Assembly (NCBI RefSeq): GCF_900142955.1
Contig: NZ_FRCP01000011.1
Span: 1 to 64,000 of the forward strand
Reading direction: 5' to 3'
Length of the DNA: 64,000 nucleotides
Source: Anaerosporobacter mobilis DSM 15930
GTDB taxonomy: Bacteria; Bacillota; Clostridia; Lachnospirales; Lachnospiraceae
In this document: positions 36,410 to 45,609 of the stretch, piece after piece
How the letters are laid out: each line of letters opens with the position of its first letter
How positions within the stretch are numbered: the stretch's first letter is position 1
Translations under genes and position numbers: made by a program
The notes under the pieces: model-generated
Seen by the model: the letters and a program-made list of their open reading frames with translations, nothing else
What the model was told of the DNA's origin: nothing
Database searches by the model: none

Positions 36410-37852
36410 ATGAACACTTTATTAATTGTTGAAGATGAAAAACTAATAAGACAGGGAATAAAAGCCATGGCATTACGCTCTGGGGTACCGATCTCTATGG
36501 TTATGGAGTGTAAGAATGGATTAGAAGCATTGGAAATTGTTCGTAGTCAAGAGATTGACGTGGTAATCACAGACATAAGAATGCCCAAGATGGATGGAAT
36601 TACGTTAGTAAAAGAGATACAAACATGTTCCCATGTACCATTCGTTGTAGTAGTAAGTGGCTATGATGATTTTTCTTATGCGGTTGAGCTCCTTCGTAAT
36701 GGCGTGAAAGATTACTTACTAAAACCAATTGAACGAACACAATTAGCAGAGATACTTACCAAGTTAGAAGAGGAGTTGGTAAAGAAGCAGAATAATAAGA
36801 ATACCATGCTTAACGTTAGCTACCAACAACTAAAGCAACTGATGATCAATGAGGATATGGGGACAAAGGAGTGTGAACTTATATTAGAACAACTATCATC
36901 TAGTTTCTTAGATGGTGAATATATTATATATTGTACAAATTACAGTGATGAGTTCCAAGAAACAGACGGAGTAACCTTCTTGCAAGACGTGAATGGGCAA
37001 GGTGTATTCATTGTTGATAATTTGCAAAGAGATAAAATATTGAAATCAGAGTTACGAGGATACTATGTGGGCTGTAGTCAAGTACATGTAGGACTTGAAC
37101 AGATTAAAGAAGCTTATGAAGAAGCTATGACAGCTAGGAGACAAGCGTTCTTATCAGATAGTAATATTGTAACTTTTGATACAAGAGTAAAAGAGGAAGA
37201 TGTGATATTTTCAGAACAAGAGATAGAGCAAATTGTTCAGATGATAGGTACGGACAAATGTGAGGAAGCTCTAAAGCAACTTGATCATATCTGTTATCAA
37301 TTTAAGATAAGTAAGGTTTCTGATTCAACTTTAGAAGAAGTATTTTCATCTATCAGGCAAAAGACATATGCAACATATCGGAATGCTCTTAAGGAAATGG
37401 CGGAGGAAGAATTAGAGGAAGATTTGCTAACTTACAATAGTTTATCTCAGTATATAGCTCATATTAAGAGTTGGATAAGAGATTTGAATGGTCGATTATT
37501 AACGCAATTTGATGATTATCGTAATAAACAAAAAATACAGTCTGCACTAGTATATATAAAAGATAATTATAAAAAAGATTTGAATATGGCAGTGGTATCC
37601 AATCATATTTCTATGAATTATTCCTTGTTTTCGTATGTGTTTAAGCAATATACGGGATGTAATTTTGTTAATTATCTAAAGCAGATCCGAGTGGACGAGG
37701 CAAAACGATTATTAGCTACTACAGATATGAAGATTGCAGATATCAGCAGAGCGATTGGCTATGATAATGACAAGCATTTTATGAAGATATTCAAAGGACA
37801 ATGTGGCGTTTCCCCAACAGAGTATCGTAAGAATACATTGCTTGGAAATTAG
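36410..37852 (+). CDS. YesN-type response regulator with AraC DNA-binding domain
   Basis: 480 residues. Receiver domain first (LLIVEDEKLIRQGI, phospho-acceptor Asp in DVVITDIRMPKMDG, Lys in DYLLKPIER), a central coiled/PocR-like region, and two AraC helix-turn-helix units at the C terminus (MNYSLFSYVFKQYTG; ADISRAIGYDNDKHFMKIFK, GVSPTEYRK). Partner of the YesM kinase upstream. Likely activator of the glucan phosphorylase/importer genes at 20452-32142 (inference from position). Confidence 0.92.
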   Translation: MNTLLIVEDEKLIRQGIKAMALRSGVPISMVMECKNGLEALEIVRSQEIDVVITDIRMPKMDGITLVKEIQTCSHVPFVVVVSGYDDFSYAVELLRNGVKDYLLKPIERTQLAEILTKLEEELVKKQNNKNTMLNVSYQQLKQLMINEDMGTKECELILEQLSSSFLDGEYIIYCTNYSDEFQETDGVTFLQDVNGQGVFIVDNLQRDKILKSELRGYYVGCSQVHVGLEQIKEAYEEAMTARRQAFLSDSNIVTFDTRVKEEDVIFSEQEIEQIVQMIGTDKCEEALKQLDHICYQFKISKVSDSTLEEVFSSIRQKTYATYRNALKEMAEEELEEDLLTYNSLSQYIAHIKSWIRDLNGRLLTQFDDYRNKQKIQSALVYIKDNYKKDLNMAVVSNHISMNYSLFSYVFKQYTGCNFVNYLKQIRVDEAKRLLATTDMKIADISRAIGYDNDKHFMKIFKGQCGVSPTEYRKNTLLGN

Positions 37853-37895
37853 AAAAAGGAATAAGTACCCGCAGTATAATCATATTGATTATTCA

Positions 37896-37958
37896 AAAAA
37901 ACAAGTTTACTTTGCTAAAAGGCCATCATTGGCATACAGCGTAGTAAACTTGTTTTTC
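37896..37958. terminator. Bidirectional terminator between convergent genes
   Basis: ACAAGTTTACT (37901-37911) pairs with AGTAAACTTGT (37943-37953), with an inner GCCA/TGGC hairpin. Both flanks have A or T runs. Confidence 0.8.
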
Positions 37959-39809
37959 TTATTCTTCTTGTATAGTGTACAAGTTATCCAAGGTATAGGT
38001 TTGGCATGAGTAACTTAGATGTATAGAATATGATTTCTTATGTATAAGTTGATAATTCTGTATATACTTTTCAATCTTCTTCATCAGTCCAATGGCATCC
38101 TCTTCTAAAGTATCTTGGAATAGTAAAAGGAATGTATTTTTTTCTGTGCGTGAGCAAAATAGAGAGTCCGTTTGATTACTTTCAATAGCCCTCGCTAAAA
38201 TTAAAAGGCAAAGCTCGGCTTCGTTCAAACCAAATTGTGCTTGAATCTGATCCAAACTATTTATATTGAGTGTTATTACTATAAGGGGGTTGTCCGAATC
38301 GTTCTTTTTAATAAGCAAAGCATCACAATGCTTCTTAAGACCTTTGGAATTCCAAAAGTGTGTAAGCTCGTCCTTAAGGTAAAGAGTTTCTAGTCGGTTA
38401 ATTAGTGCTGTTCGTTCGTAATTACTAACAATAGTCTGCAACATGTTATTAATGTTACGTAACCATAACATAAAACTGAAGGTATGTTTGATGTAATTGT
38501 TTTTGTAGGAAAGAGCGATATAACCAAAGTTCTTATCTTTAAAATATAAGGGCATATACAAAAAGGCTATAGAACTATTGCCGTATGCAGAAGAAGGTAG
38601 GAGTATGTGACTATTAAAACTACACTCGGGAACCCTCTTACCGTTCTTAATACCCATCTTCAATAGTTTTAAGTCATTTGAGTAGGCATTGTCTTCATCC
38701 ACGTCAGTAATATCTAGAATTGAATCCGATAAAGAATCCCAATCTGAATATAGACATATATAAAAACCTTCCAGATTTTCTATCGTATTAGTGAATCTAG
38801 CTAGGACGTCCATCCCTTCGTCTATATCTGTAATGTTTAATAGAGAGGAAGAGAGATTAATATCTGTTATCATCTCTCGTTCACGTCTAGCAATGGTTTC
38901 AATAAGGTTTAAGTTATAATGGCTATTACGCTGTGTTGATGGATTAATGCAACCACAGGAAGAAAGAATAACTGGATGGGCTGACATAGTAATAGATTTG
39001 TCAGGTTTTTCTCCTGCATATATGCGAATAAGTGTATCCATAGTAAGTTCGCCCAGTTCCCTTACAGGAAACTCCACTGAGGTAATAGGGGGAATGTTAT
39101 GTCTGGCGGATTCCAGATTATCATATCCAGTAATGGCAATATCATTGGGAATCGTGTACCCTTTATCGGTAAGGATTTTGGAAACCATAAGCGCAATGGA
39201 GTCATTATAGCAAACGATTACCTCTGGTGGTCCTTCCGGATTACTTAATAGCTTAGTAACAGCGTCTAAAACAGAATTAATGTTTGGATTGCACCATGCA
39301 ATTGTATTGTCTGACCACGAAAGCTTATATTCTGACATTGTATCTTGATAGGATTTAATTCTTTGTGATGAGAATAACTCGTCATGCTTGTTTGCTAAGA
39401 ATGAGATCCTTTGGTATTTGTGTGTTGTGATTAGATGAGAAACCAATTCCTTCATAGGCTGAATGTTATCAATAGATAAGGTATAAAATTCAGAAGGTTC
39501 CTGATTTATATTCAAAATTGGACAAGAGCACTTTTCCTTAATAGTTTGAAGAATCTGATTTTTTAAACCTGATTCACGGTATGTACCCGAGGCAAATATT
39601 ACTCCACGATAAGAGGAAAAATTAGGTATCTTAAGTATACTACTTTCTCCTTGTTCTAGTTCTTCGGTGGTTTCTCCATCATTAGAAGCAAATATGTCTA
39701 TCTGGTATCCATATTCGGCAGCCCTTGTGATGATGCCAGTACATAGATTTCTTTGATATTCTCCATATATATGAGAGATAAATAAAGCTATTTTTTTATT
39801 GTTTTGCAT
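37959..39809 (-). CDS. LacI-type sugar-binding sensor fused to a degenerate GGDEF domain
   Basis: 616 residues with no signal peptide or span. Residues 1 to about 285 form a LacI/periplasmic-binding-protein fold (IALFISHIYGEYQRNLCTGI; GVIFASGTYRESGL; PEVIVCYNDSIALMVSKIL; DIAITGYDNLESARH) but the usual N-terminal helix-turn-helix is missing. A central GAF-like region follows, then a GGDEF-like domain (DELTHFWNSKGLKKHCDALL). Where RYGGDEF is expected the sequence reads CSRTEKNTFLLLF, so the active site is lost. It probably senses a cytosolic sugar and signals by protein contact rather than by making c-di-GMP. It diverges from an intact GGDEF-EAL gene. Confidence 0.75.
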   Translation of the reverse strand: MQNNKKIALFISHIYGEYQRNLCTGIITRAAEYGYQIDIFASNDGETTEELEQGESSILKIPNFSSYRGVIFASGTYRESGLKNQILQTIKEKCSCPILNINQEPSEFYTLSIDNIQPMKELVSHLITTHKYQRISFLANKHDELFSSQRIKSYQDTMSEYKLSWSDNTIAWCNPNINSVLDAVTKLLSNPEGPPEVIVCYNDSIALMVSKILTDKGYTIPNDIAITGYDNLESARHNIPPITSVEFPVRELGELTMDTLIRIYAGEKPDKSITMSAHPVILSSCGCINPSTQRNSHYNLNLIETIARREREMITDINLSSSLLNITDIDEGMDVLARFTNTIENLEGFYICLYSDWDSLSDSILDITDVDEDNAYSNDLKLLKMGIKNGKRVPECSFNSHILLPSSAYGNSSIAFLYMPLYFKDKNFGYIALSYKNNYIKHTFSFMLWLRNINNMLQTIVSNYERTALINRLETLYLKDELTHFWNSKGLKKHCDALLIKKNDSDNPLIVITLNINSLDQIQAQFGLNEAELCLLILARAIESNQTDSLFCSRTEKNTFLLLFQDTLEEDAIGLMKKIEKYIQNYQLIHKKSYSIHLSYSCQTYTLDNLYTIQEE

Positions 39810-40175
39810 ATAAACACTCCCAAATTAATCGTTGTTAATTTTGTGCAATTTACACAATGTATATTATAACATATTTTATGTATATTGCAAAATGAATAAT
39901 AAAAAAGCTGTAAATATTAAGAAATAATACAAAAATAATAAAATACAATTTTAATTGATAGATTCACCCGACTTGTTACTTTTTGCTATAAAAACTACGT
40001 ATATAGTAAATATGCACTATTATTGTTGCCACGAATTATTTAATATATAGAAAATAGTGATTTGAAAATTCTGAAAGATAAAATAAGTTGGAATGGACTA
40101 TAAACTATGATATAATCAATAAGATATCATTATCTAGTAGATTGGTACTGAAGTATTCAGGGGAGGTAATATGTC
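39810..40175. promoter_or_regulatory. Divergent promoter region between two GGDEF-family genes
   Basis: 366 nt, very AT-rich. For the plus-strand gene there is TTGGAA (40089-40094), 17-nt spacer, TATAAT (40112-40117). The half near the minus-strand gene contains ACACAATGTATATTATAAC-like sequence with plausible minus -10 elements but no clear -35. No gene was seen. Confidence 0.5.
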
Positions 40176-41759
40176 ATGACTATGGAGTTTGGCATACTAG
40201 GTAGTGGAAACACTATTTATGAAATTGATACGACATTATGGAATATATTAATTGTAGTATTTGTTGCATTGATACTTGTTATAATAGCACTTATTATTGC
40301 TATTAAAAAAGGTAAGAACGCGCAATATCATGCAAGTTTAACCGAAGCTAGACTGAAAGAAAGTTATAGTAAACTTGAGATTGCCTATAAGGAAGTATCC
40401 TTAACGCAAAAGGAATTATCGACAAAATATGAAGAGTTAAAGCGGAGTGAAGAAAATAACAGAAAGATTGCATATACGGATTATCTAACAGAGCTTCCGA
40501 ATAGGACCGCCTTTTCAGAACGACTGGATCATGTTATGAACACGCTCCGAAAAGAAGAAGTTGTGGCGATCATGTATATTGATTTGGACAATTTTAAGAA
40601 TATTAATGATATTCTTGGACATTCTTATGGAGATGAACTACTAATTGATGTTACGCACCGTTTAAAACAGGCAATTGATGAGAATGATTATCTTGCACGT
40701 TTTGGTGGTGATGAATTCATTGTATTGTCACAGAATATTGGAGACATCGGTTTATATGAAGAGAAGATTCGTAAGATACAGAAAGTTTTTTCTTATCCCT
40801 TCGTATTGTCATTAAAAGAATTCTTCGTAACAATAAGTATAGGTGTGGCGTACGCGCCTAGAGATGGTAAAACAACACAGAGTTTAATCAAGAATGTAGA
40901 TTTGGCAATGTATACCGCAAAGGAAAATGGAAAGAATACATATTGTTTCTATAGTGAGAGTATTAACAAACGACTAATGAATAAGATTGAGATGCAATCC
41001 GAACTTAGACAAGCAATAGATCATGATGAATTCGAAGTATTCTATCAAGCACAGATTGATCTAGAAACCGATGCAATTGCGGGGTTTGAAGCACTTGTTA
41101 GATGGAATCATCCGATAAAAGGGCTTATTGTGCCAGGAGAATTCATTCCGATTGCTGAACAAACTGGTTTAATTGTTCCTATTGGAAAATGGGTGATGCA
41201 AGAAGCCTGTAAACAACTAAAACGTTGGGAAAACAAAGGTTTTACCAATATTACAATGTCTGTAAATCTATCTGGGAGACAATTCTTTGATACGGATTTA
41301 GTTGCTATGGTAAAGGAAACCATTGATACAACTGGAATTAATCCAACAAATTTAGAGTTAGAGATTACAGAAACAGTAGTATTAGATAATATCGAATATT
41401 CCATTGATGTTATCGAACAGATTAAAGCTTTCGGAGTACGTTTTTCTCTTGATGATTTTGGTACGGGATACTCCGCTATGAATTACCTACGTATGTTACC
41501 AGTAAGTAATCTAAAGATTGATAAGAGTTTCTTAGATCGTTTGATTGAAAATCAATGTGACCAAAAGATTGTTTCTAGTATCATTAATTTAGCAAAAAAT
41601 CTAGAGATGGATGTAGTTGCTGAAGGAGTCGAATACGAGGCACAAGCCGACTTCTTACGAAGTGTAGATTGTAAATTGGCACAAGGTTTCTTATATAGTA
41701 AACCTTTACCACAAGCGGATGCGAATGAATTACTTGGAAAATATAATAATGAAGTGTAG
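40176..41759 (+). CDS. Bifunctional c-di-GMP protein, GGDEF-EAL
   Basis: 527 residues. One N-terminal span (about 22-43), a coiled coil (about 50-105), a GGDEF domain with intact RFGGDEFIVLS, and an EAL domain with GFEALVRWNHP, NLEITE, DDFGTGYS and EGVE, all residues needed for phosphodiesterase activity. No RxxD inhibitory site precedes GGDEF. Either or both activities could be live; it should control c-di-GMP and thereby motility or attachment. GGGAGG lies 9 nt before the ATG. Operon with the next one or two genes is likely. Confidence 0.92.
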   Translation: MTMEFGILGSGNTIYEIDTTLWNILIVVFVALILVIIALIIAIKKGKNAQYHASLTEARLKESYSKLEIAYKEVSLTQKELSTKYEELKRSEENNRKIAYTDYLTELPNRTAFSERLDHVMNTLRKEEVVAIMYIDLDNFKNINDILGHSYGDELLIDVTHRLKQAIDENDYLARFGGDEFIVLSQNIGDIGLYEEKIRKIQKVFSYPFVLSLKEFFVTISIGVAYAPRDGKTTQSLIKNVDLAMYTAKENGKNTYCFYSESINKRLMNKIEMQSELRQAIDHDEFEVFYQAQIDLETDAIAGFEALVRWNHPIKGLIVPGEFIPIAEQTGLIVPIGKWVMQEACKQLKRWENKGFTNITMSVNLSGRQFFDTDLVAMVKETIDTTGINPTNLELEITETVVLDNIEYSIDVIEQIKAFGVRFSLDDFGTGYSAMNYLRMLPVSNLKIDKSFLDRLIENQCDQKIVSSIINLAKNLEMDVVAEGVEYEAQADFLRSVDCKLAQGFLYSKPLPQADANELLGKYNNEV

Positions 41760-41810
41760 TTACTATTTATAAAAGAATTACGAATAGTAAAGAATATAAG
41801 GAGTAATAAG

Positions 41811-42512
41811 ATGATATCATACTTATTTTGGAGCCTTCAAATCATAAACTATATCACATTTATGATACTAGATGTCTGTGATCGTTATGCAGGAATGAGT
41901 TCGAGGATTAAGTATGCAAGTATCATCTTATGTTTTTTATATGTGATACTTGGTAAGAAAAGAGAAAGATCTGTGTATATTGTGGCAGGTCTTTTTTTTA
42001 CTGTGGTGTCGGATTACTTTTTGTTACTTACGGATTCATTCGCAGCTGGTATGTTAAGCTTTTGTGTTGTACAGACAATTTATAGTATCTATTGTAGCAA
42101 GGATAGGAGGCAACTTGTAATCAAAGAAGGAATACAGCTTTGTATTGTTGTTGGTATTCTCTTGGGACTTTTTGTACGTTCGCCCATTGGCCTTGATATT
42201 GTGTTAATCTTGTCCATCTATTATTTTATTCATTTGGTAAGTAATGTTTTCTGCTCATGGGTTCGTAGCAAAGAAGGAAAGAAGAGGAAACTCTTTGCAA
42301 TTGGTATGACATTGTTCTTATTGTGTGATATCCATGTCGCTATCTTCAATGCCGGTGATTATCTAAGTTTTGGTTCCTCAAAGGTATATCAAACTATATA
42401 TGCAATTGCAACTGTAGCCATGTGGTTCTATTATCTACCATCGCAGGTGTTAATTGCACATGCAGGAAGAAGTGCGTCGAAAGTGATTGCAAAAACTGAA
42501 AATAAATGGTAA
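41811..42512 (+). CDS. YhhN-like integral membrane protein
   Basis: 233 residues with about seven or eight membrane spans. The acidic motifs in spans, VVSDYFLLLTDSFAAGM and FLLCDIHVAIFNAGDY, resemble the two conserved Asp-containing motifs of the YhhN/TMEM86 (lysoplasmalogenase-like) family. The family hydrolyses or binds lyso-plasmalogens in animals; the bacterial role is unclear. Plasmalogens occur in clostridia, so a lipid role is plausible. AAGGAG precedes the ATG. It lies 51 nt after the GGDEF-EAL gene. Confidence 0.55.
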   Translation: MISYLFWSLQIINYITFMILDVCDRYAGMSSRIKYASIILCFLYVILGKKRERSVYIVAGLFFTVVSDYFLLLTDSFAAGMLSFCVVQTIYSIYCSKDRRQLVIKEGIQLCIVVGILLGLFVRSPIGLDIVLILSIYYFIHLVSNVFCSWVRSKEGKKRKLFAIGMTLFLLCDIHVAIFNAGDYLSFGSSKVYQTIYAIATVAMWFYYLPSQVLIAHAGRSASKVIAKTENKW

Positions 42513-42553
42513 AATATAACAGAAAATATCATTTTACTATTTAAGGAGGTCAT

Positions 42554-43477
42554 ATGCAATATGAAGATTTTTTAGCTCATATGCAAGCGTGCATAGAGCA
42601 AATGGTTACATCAAACGATCAAGTTCAATTTCATTCTATTATGAAAAACAATGATGTAGAGCTAAATGGAGTTATCTTTATGAAAGAGGGAGAAAGAGTA
42701 TCTCCTACTATCTATCTCAACCCTTATTATGAACGGTATCTAAAAGGCGAATCTATTCCAAGATTATGTAAGGAAATTGTGGAGTTACGTGTCATAACAA
42801 TGAGGGAGAATTCATTAGATGAAGCAACAGAAGATATGAGTTTGGGACGGTGGAAAGACAAAGTGATCTATCGACTGGTAAATCGTAAGAGTAATAAAAG
42901 GCGATTAGAAGGGGTACCGTTCATGCAAATTGTTGATTTAGCAATTACCTTTCATTGTTTAGTACGCAATAATGAGGAGGGAATTGGCTCTTTCATTATA
43001 ACGAGAGAATTAATGGAGGGTTGGAACCTTACAGTAAGAGAGTTATATCAATTAGCAGGTGTGAATACACCGAGGTTGTTCCCGTCAAGCATCAAAACGA
43101 TGGAAGATGTTTTACAAGATATGTTAGAACCGATGAAAGAAGAAATTGTAGACGAGGATCATGAACAAGAAATCCCATTTCAAGTTGAATCACCACATTC
43201 CATGTATATTCTATCTAATTCAAATGGTATTAACGGAGCCAGTGCTTTGTTATATCCGGAAGTAATCGAGAATTTCTCTAATACAATCAAATCCAATGTC
43301 TATATACTACCAAGTAGTATTCATGAAGTTATTCTAGTACCTTTTCAAGAAGAAATTGATAAATCCCAATTAATCCAGATGGTAAATGAAGTAAATGAAA
43401 CACAGGTTGCAAAAGAGGAAGTGTTGTCTTCAAGCGTATACTATTATGATAGATTACGTAAAGAACTTACAGTGTGA
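42554..43477 (+). CDS. DUF5688-like protein of unknown function
   Basis: 307 residues, soluble. The layout, with GVIFMKEGERVSPTIYLNPYYERYLKGE near residue 40 and LFPSSIKTMEDVLQDML near 180, then MYILSNSNGINGASALLYPEVIENFS and a C-terminal IYILPSSIHEVILVP, matches a family common in Lachnospiraceae and Ruminococcaceae (DUF5688), often encoded in accessory regions. No catalytic motif is evident to me. AAGGAGG precedes the start; a terminator follows. Confidence 0.7.
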   Translation: MQYEDFLAHMQACIEQMVTSNDQVQFHSIMKNNDVELNGVIFMKEGERVSPTIYLNPYYERYLKGESIPRLCKEIVELRVITMRENSLDEATEDMSLGRWKDKVIYRLVNRKSNKRRLEGVPFMQIVDLAITFHCLVRNNEEGIGSFIITRELMEGWNLTVRELYQLAGVNTPRLFPSSIKTMEDVLQDMLEPMKEEIVDEDHEQEIPFQVESPHSMYILSNSNGINGASALLYPEVIENFSNTIKSNVYILPSSIHEVILVPFQEEIDKSQLIQMVNEVNETQVAKEEVLSSSVYYYDRLRKELTV

Positions 43478-43512
43478 TCAGGTTGTAATATAATATAGTT
43501 GTAAAGCACATT

Positions 43513-43549
43513 AAAAAGGTACGATGGAAAACCAATCGTACCTTTTTTG
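43513..43549 (+). terminator. Terminator after the DUF5688-like gene
   Basis: AAAAGGTACGATGG pairs with CCAATCGTACCTTTT around AAAA (one bulge), then a T run; it lies just before the oppositely oriented tRNA. Confidence 0.85.
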
Positions 43550-43563
43550 GTATCTTAATTATA

Positions 43564-43637
43564 TGCACCTAACAGGATTCGAACCTGCGACCCTAGGCGT
43601 CGGAGGCCTATGCTCTATCCAACTGAGCTACAAGTGC
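43564..43637 (-). tRNA. tRNA-Arg, anticodon CCG
   Basis: Minus strand, 74 nt without encoded CCA. Acceptor GCACTTG/TAGGTGC, D arm AGCTCAGTTGGATAGAGC, anticodon stem TAGGC/GCCTA with loop CTCCGAC (anticodon CCG, reads CGG), T arm with GGTTCGAATCC. Discriminator A. Confidence 0.95.
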
Positions 43638-43677
43638 AAAGGATTCTCGAAGTAATGAGAATATATATACCTCTGAC

Positions 43678-43706
43678 ATTATACTTGATAATAATCAGAA
43701 TGTAAA
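43678..43706 (-). promoter_or_regulatory. tRNA-Arg promoter
   Basis: On the minus strand TTTACA (43701-43706), 17-nt spacer, TATAAT (43678-43683), 41 nt before the mature 5' end. Confidence 0.75.
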
Positions 43707-43802
43707 GTTGCTAGCTAGAAAAAAACATTACAAAAGCATTAAAATTATTACGTGAATGTTAAGAGAAGCAAGGCGATTGTTAAAAGAATCATAATTATTA
43801 TG

Positions 43803-43831
43803 TTGATTTTTATAGACAATTTTGCTAAAAT
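43803..43831 (+). promoter_or_regulatory. Promoter for the secreted low-complexity protein gene
   Basis: TTGATT (43803-43808), 17-nt spacer, TAAAAT (43826-43831); about 90 nt of leader follows. Confidence 0.55.
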
Positions 43832-43924
43832 GTTAACTAGAGACTATATACAATAATGTAAATATATAGAAAATGAACAGCTTGATATTTGTTGACTGCA
43901 CAAAGCAGATAAAGGAGAATTTCG

Positions 43925-44776
43925 ATGAAATTAAAATATAAAAAAATGATATTAATTATATCAATGAGTGCTATGGGAATCGGGATGGTAACATTATCTC
44001 TAAGTAAACCAAGAGACAAAAAAGAAGGAAAAGAACCAGCTGTTGCCGCTTTAGCCGATGCTGGTACAGATGAAGAGGATATTGCAGCAGACGAAACTAA
44101 AATAGTTGAATTGGTTGGAAAACCAGGTGACGGAGAGTTACGTATGGACGTATATCCTGCTATTAATGAATTAGTTAAAAAGTACATGAGTGCAAAAGTC
44201 GCTTGTGATTATGAAACGCTTCGAACATTAGTAAACGATTCTTCTGTAATCGATGAAGATGATTTACGTGCAAAATCAGAATATGTTGAAGATTATAGGA
44301 ATATTGTTTGTTATACGTTAAACGGGCTAACGGAAGATTCTTTTATCGTATACGTTTATGAAGATTTAAAAATCTTAAATGTGAATACTTTGGCACCAGG
44401 TATGACAAGACTATATATTAAACTTGATGAGTCTGGAAATCCATATATCTATCTTGGCGCAATTGATGATGAAACACAGAAATTCATTCAAGAAACTTCA
44501 ACTCACCAAGCTGTAATTGACATCATTAATACAGTTAACACAAAACTTGACGAGGCTGTTACGAAAGATGAAGACTTAAAGAATTTCGTGGAAGATCGTT
44601 CGAATTCATCAGCTACGCAAGATAAGAAAGTTGATGATAGCAAATCAAAGGATTCTGAGTCAACTGATAAAGAATCAACAAAAAAAGAAACTACAAAAAA
44701 GGAATCAACAAAGAAAGATTCTGAGAGTAGTGACAAGAAAGATAGCAGTAAAAAAGAAGCATCAGATAATAATTAA
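43925..44776 (+). CDS. Exported protein with Lys/Ser/Thr-rich tail
   Basis: 283 residues. A hydrophobic N-terminal segment (about 8-26) acts as anchor or signal; a folded part (about 60-205) contains AINELVKKYMSAKVACDYETLRTLV and FIVYVYEDLKILNVNTLAPG, a pattern seen in secreted NTF2-like or DUF-type proteins of Lachnospiraceae. The last 65 residues are almost only K, S, T, D and E (KESTKKETTKKESTKK-type repeats), probably disordered and able to contact the cell wall. No known family assigned. AAAGGAG precedes the ATG. The downstream gene starts within 12 nt. Confidence 0.65.
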   Translation: MKLKYKKMILIISMSAMGIGMVTLSLSKPRDKKEGKEPAVAALADAGTDEEDIAADETKIVELVGKPGDGELRMDVYPAINELVKKYMSAKVACDYETLRTLVNDSSVIDEDDLRAKSEYVEDYRNIVCYTLNGLTEDSFIVYVYEDLKILNVNTLAPGMTRLYIKLDESGNPYIYLGAIDDETQKFIQETSTHQAVIDIINTVNTKLDEAVTKDEDLKNFVEDRSNSSATQDKKVDDSKSKDSESTDKESTKKETTKKESTKKDSESSDKKDSSKKEASDNN

Positions 44777-44788
44777 GTGGGTACAGGA

Positions 44789-45517
44789 ATGAAGAAAAAA
44801 CCAATTATAGAGAAAGATATTCAGGAGGGAATCCGCGTCAACAAGTATCTAAGTGATTGTGGAATCTGCTCTAGAAGACAAGCCGATCGTTTGGTAGAGG
44901 AAGGTCGTATTAAAGTAAACGGTGAAGTTGCGGTTATGGGTACGAAAGTTTTTGATAACGATGTGGTCAAATACGATAACAAAGTAATCAGTAAAGAAAA
45001 CGAATTGATTCTTCTTGCAATGAATAAGCCAAGAGGTATAACTTGCACTGCGCAGAAAGAAGATCCAGATAATATCATAGATTTCTTGAATTACCCTAAG
45101 AGAGTATATCCGATTGGACGTCTTGATAAAGATTCAGAAGGGCTAATCTTATTAACCAATGACGGAAGTATTGTGAATAAGATATTAAAAGCAAGTACAT
45201 TTCATGAGAAAGAATATATTGTAACTGTGAATAAACCAATTACACTAAAATTTCTTGAAGGAATGCGAGAAGGAGTGCCAATCTTAGATACAGTAACAAG
45301 AAAATGTGAAGTAACACAAGTGAATAAATTTACCTTTAACATTATATTAACACAAGGACTAAACAGGCAGATACGACGTATGTGCGAATACTTCGGTTTT
45401 CGTGTCGTTACATTACAAAGAGTTCGGATTATGAATATTAAGCTTGGAAAGTTGAAAGTTGGTACGTGGAGAAAGGTTACAGAACAAGAATTAAAAGACT
45501 TATATAAGCTAATATAG
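44789..45517 (+). CDS. rluF: 23S rRNA pseudouridine synthase, RluF type
   Basis: About 242 residues. An N-terminal S4 RNA-binding domain (IRVNKYLSDCGICSRRQADRLVEEGRIKVNG) and a RsuA/RluF catalytic domain with the Asp in YPIGRLDKDSEGLILLTNDG. The ending LTQGLNRQIRRMCEYFGFRVVTLQRVRIMNI is typical of RluF (U2604) and RluB relatives. Modifies 23S rRNA. The ATG at 44789 begins 12 nt after the stop of the previous gene; a GTG directly after the stop is the alternative, and in both cases translation is probably coupled. Confidence 0.88.
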   Translation: MKKKPIIEKDIQEGIRVNKYLSDCGICSRRQADRLVEEGRIKVNGEVAVMGTKVFDNDVVKYDNKVISKENELILLAMNKPRGITCTAQKEDPDNIIDFLNYPKRVYPIGRLDKDSEGLILLTNDGSIVNKILKASTFHEKEYIVTVNKPITLKFLEGMREGVPILDTVTRKCEVTQVNKFTFNIILTQGLNRQIRRMCEYFGFRVVTLQRVRIMNIKLGKLKVGTWRKVTEQELKDLYKLI

Positions 45518-45522
45518 AATTG

Positions 45523-45564
45523 GCCAAGCTGAAAGAGAGATAAACATTTCGCTTGGCTTGTTTT
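45523..45564 (+). terminator. Terminator after rluF
   Basis: GCCAAGC (45523-45529) and GCTTGGC (45551-45557), with adjacent GAAA/TTTC pairs, then TTGTTTT. Confidence 0.75.
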
Positions 45565-45609
45565 AGGTCGACCTATGTAATAGGAAATTAGGAAAGGCAA
45601 GGTAAAACG

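Noticed and set aside
44580..44776. Lys/Ser/Thr repeats in the exported protein as a DNA-level tandem repeat or CRISPR
   Set aside because: The codons vary between units and the period is irregular; it is protein-level low complexity.
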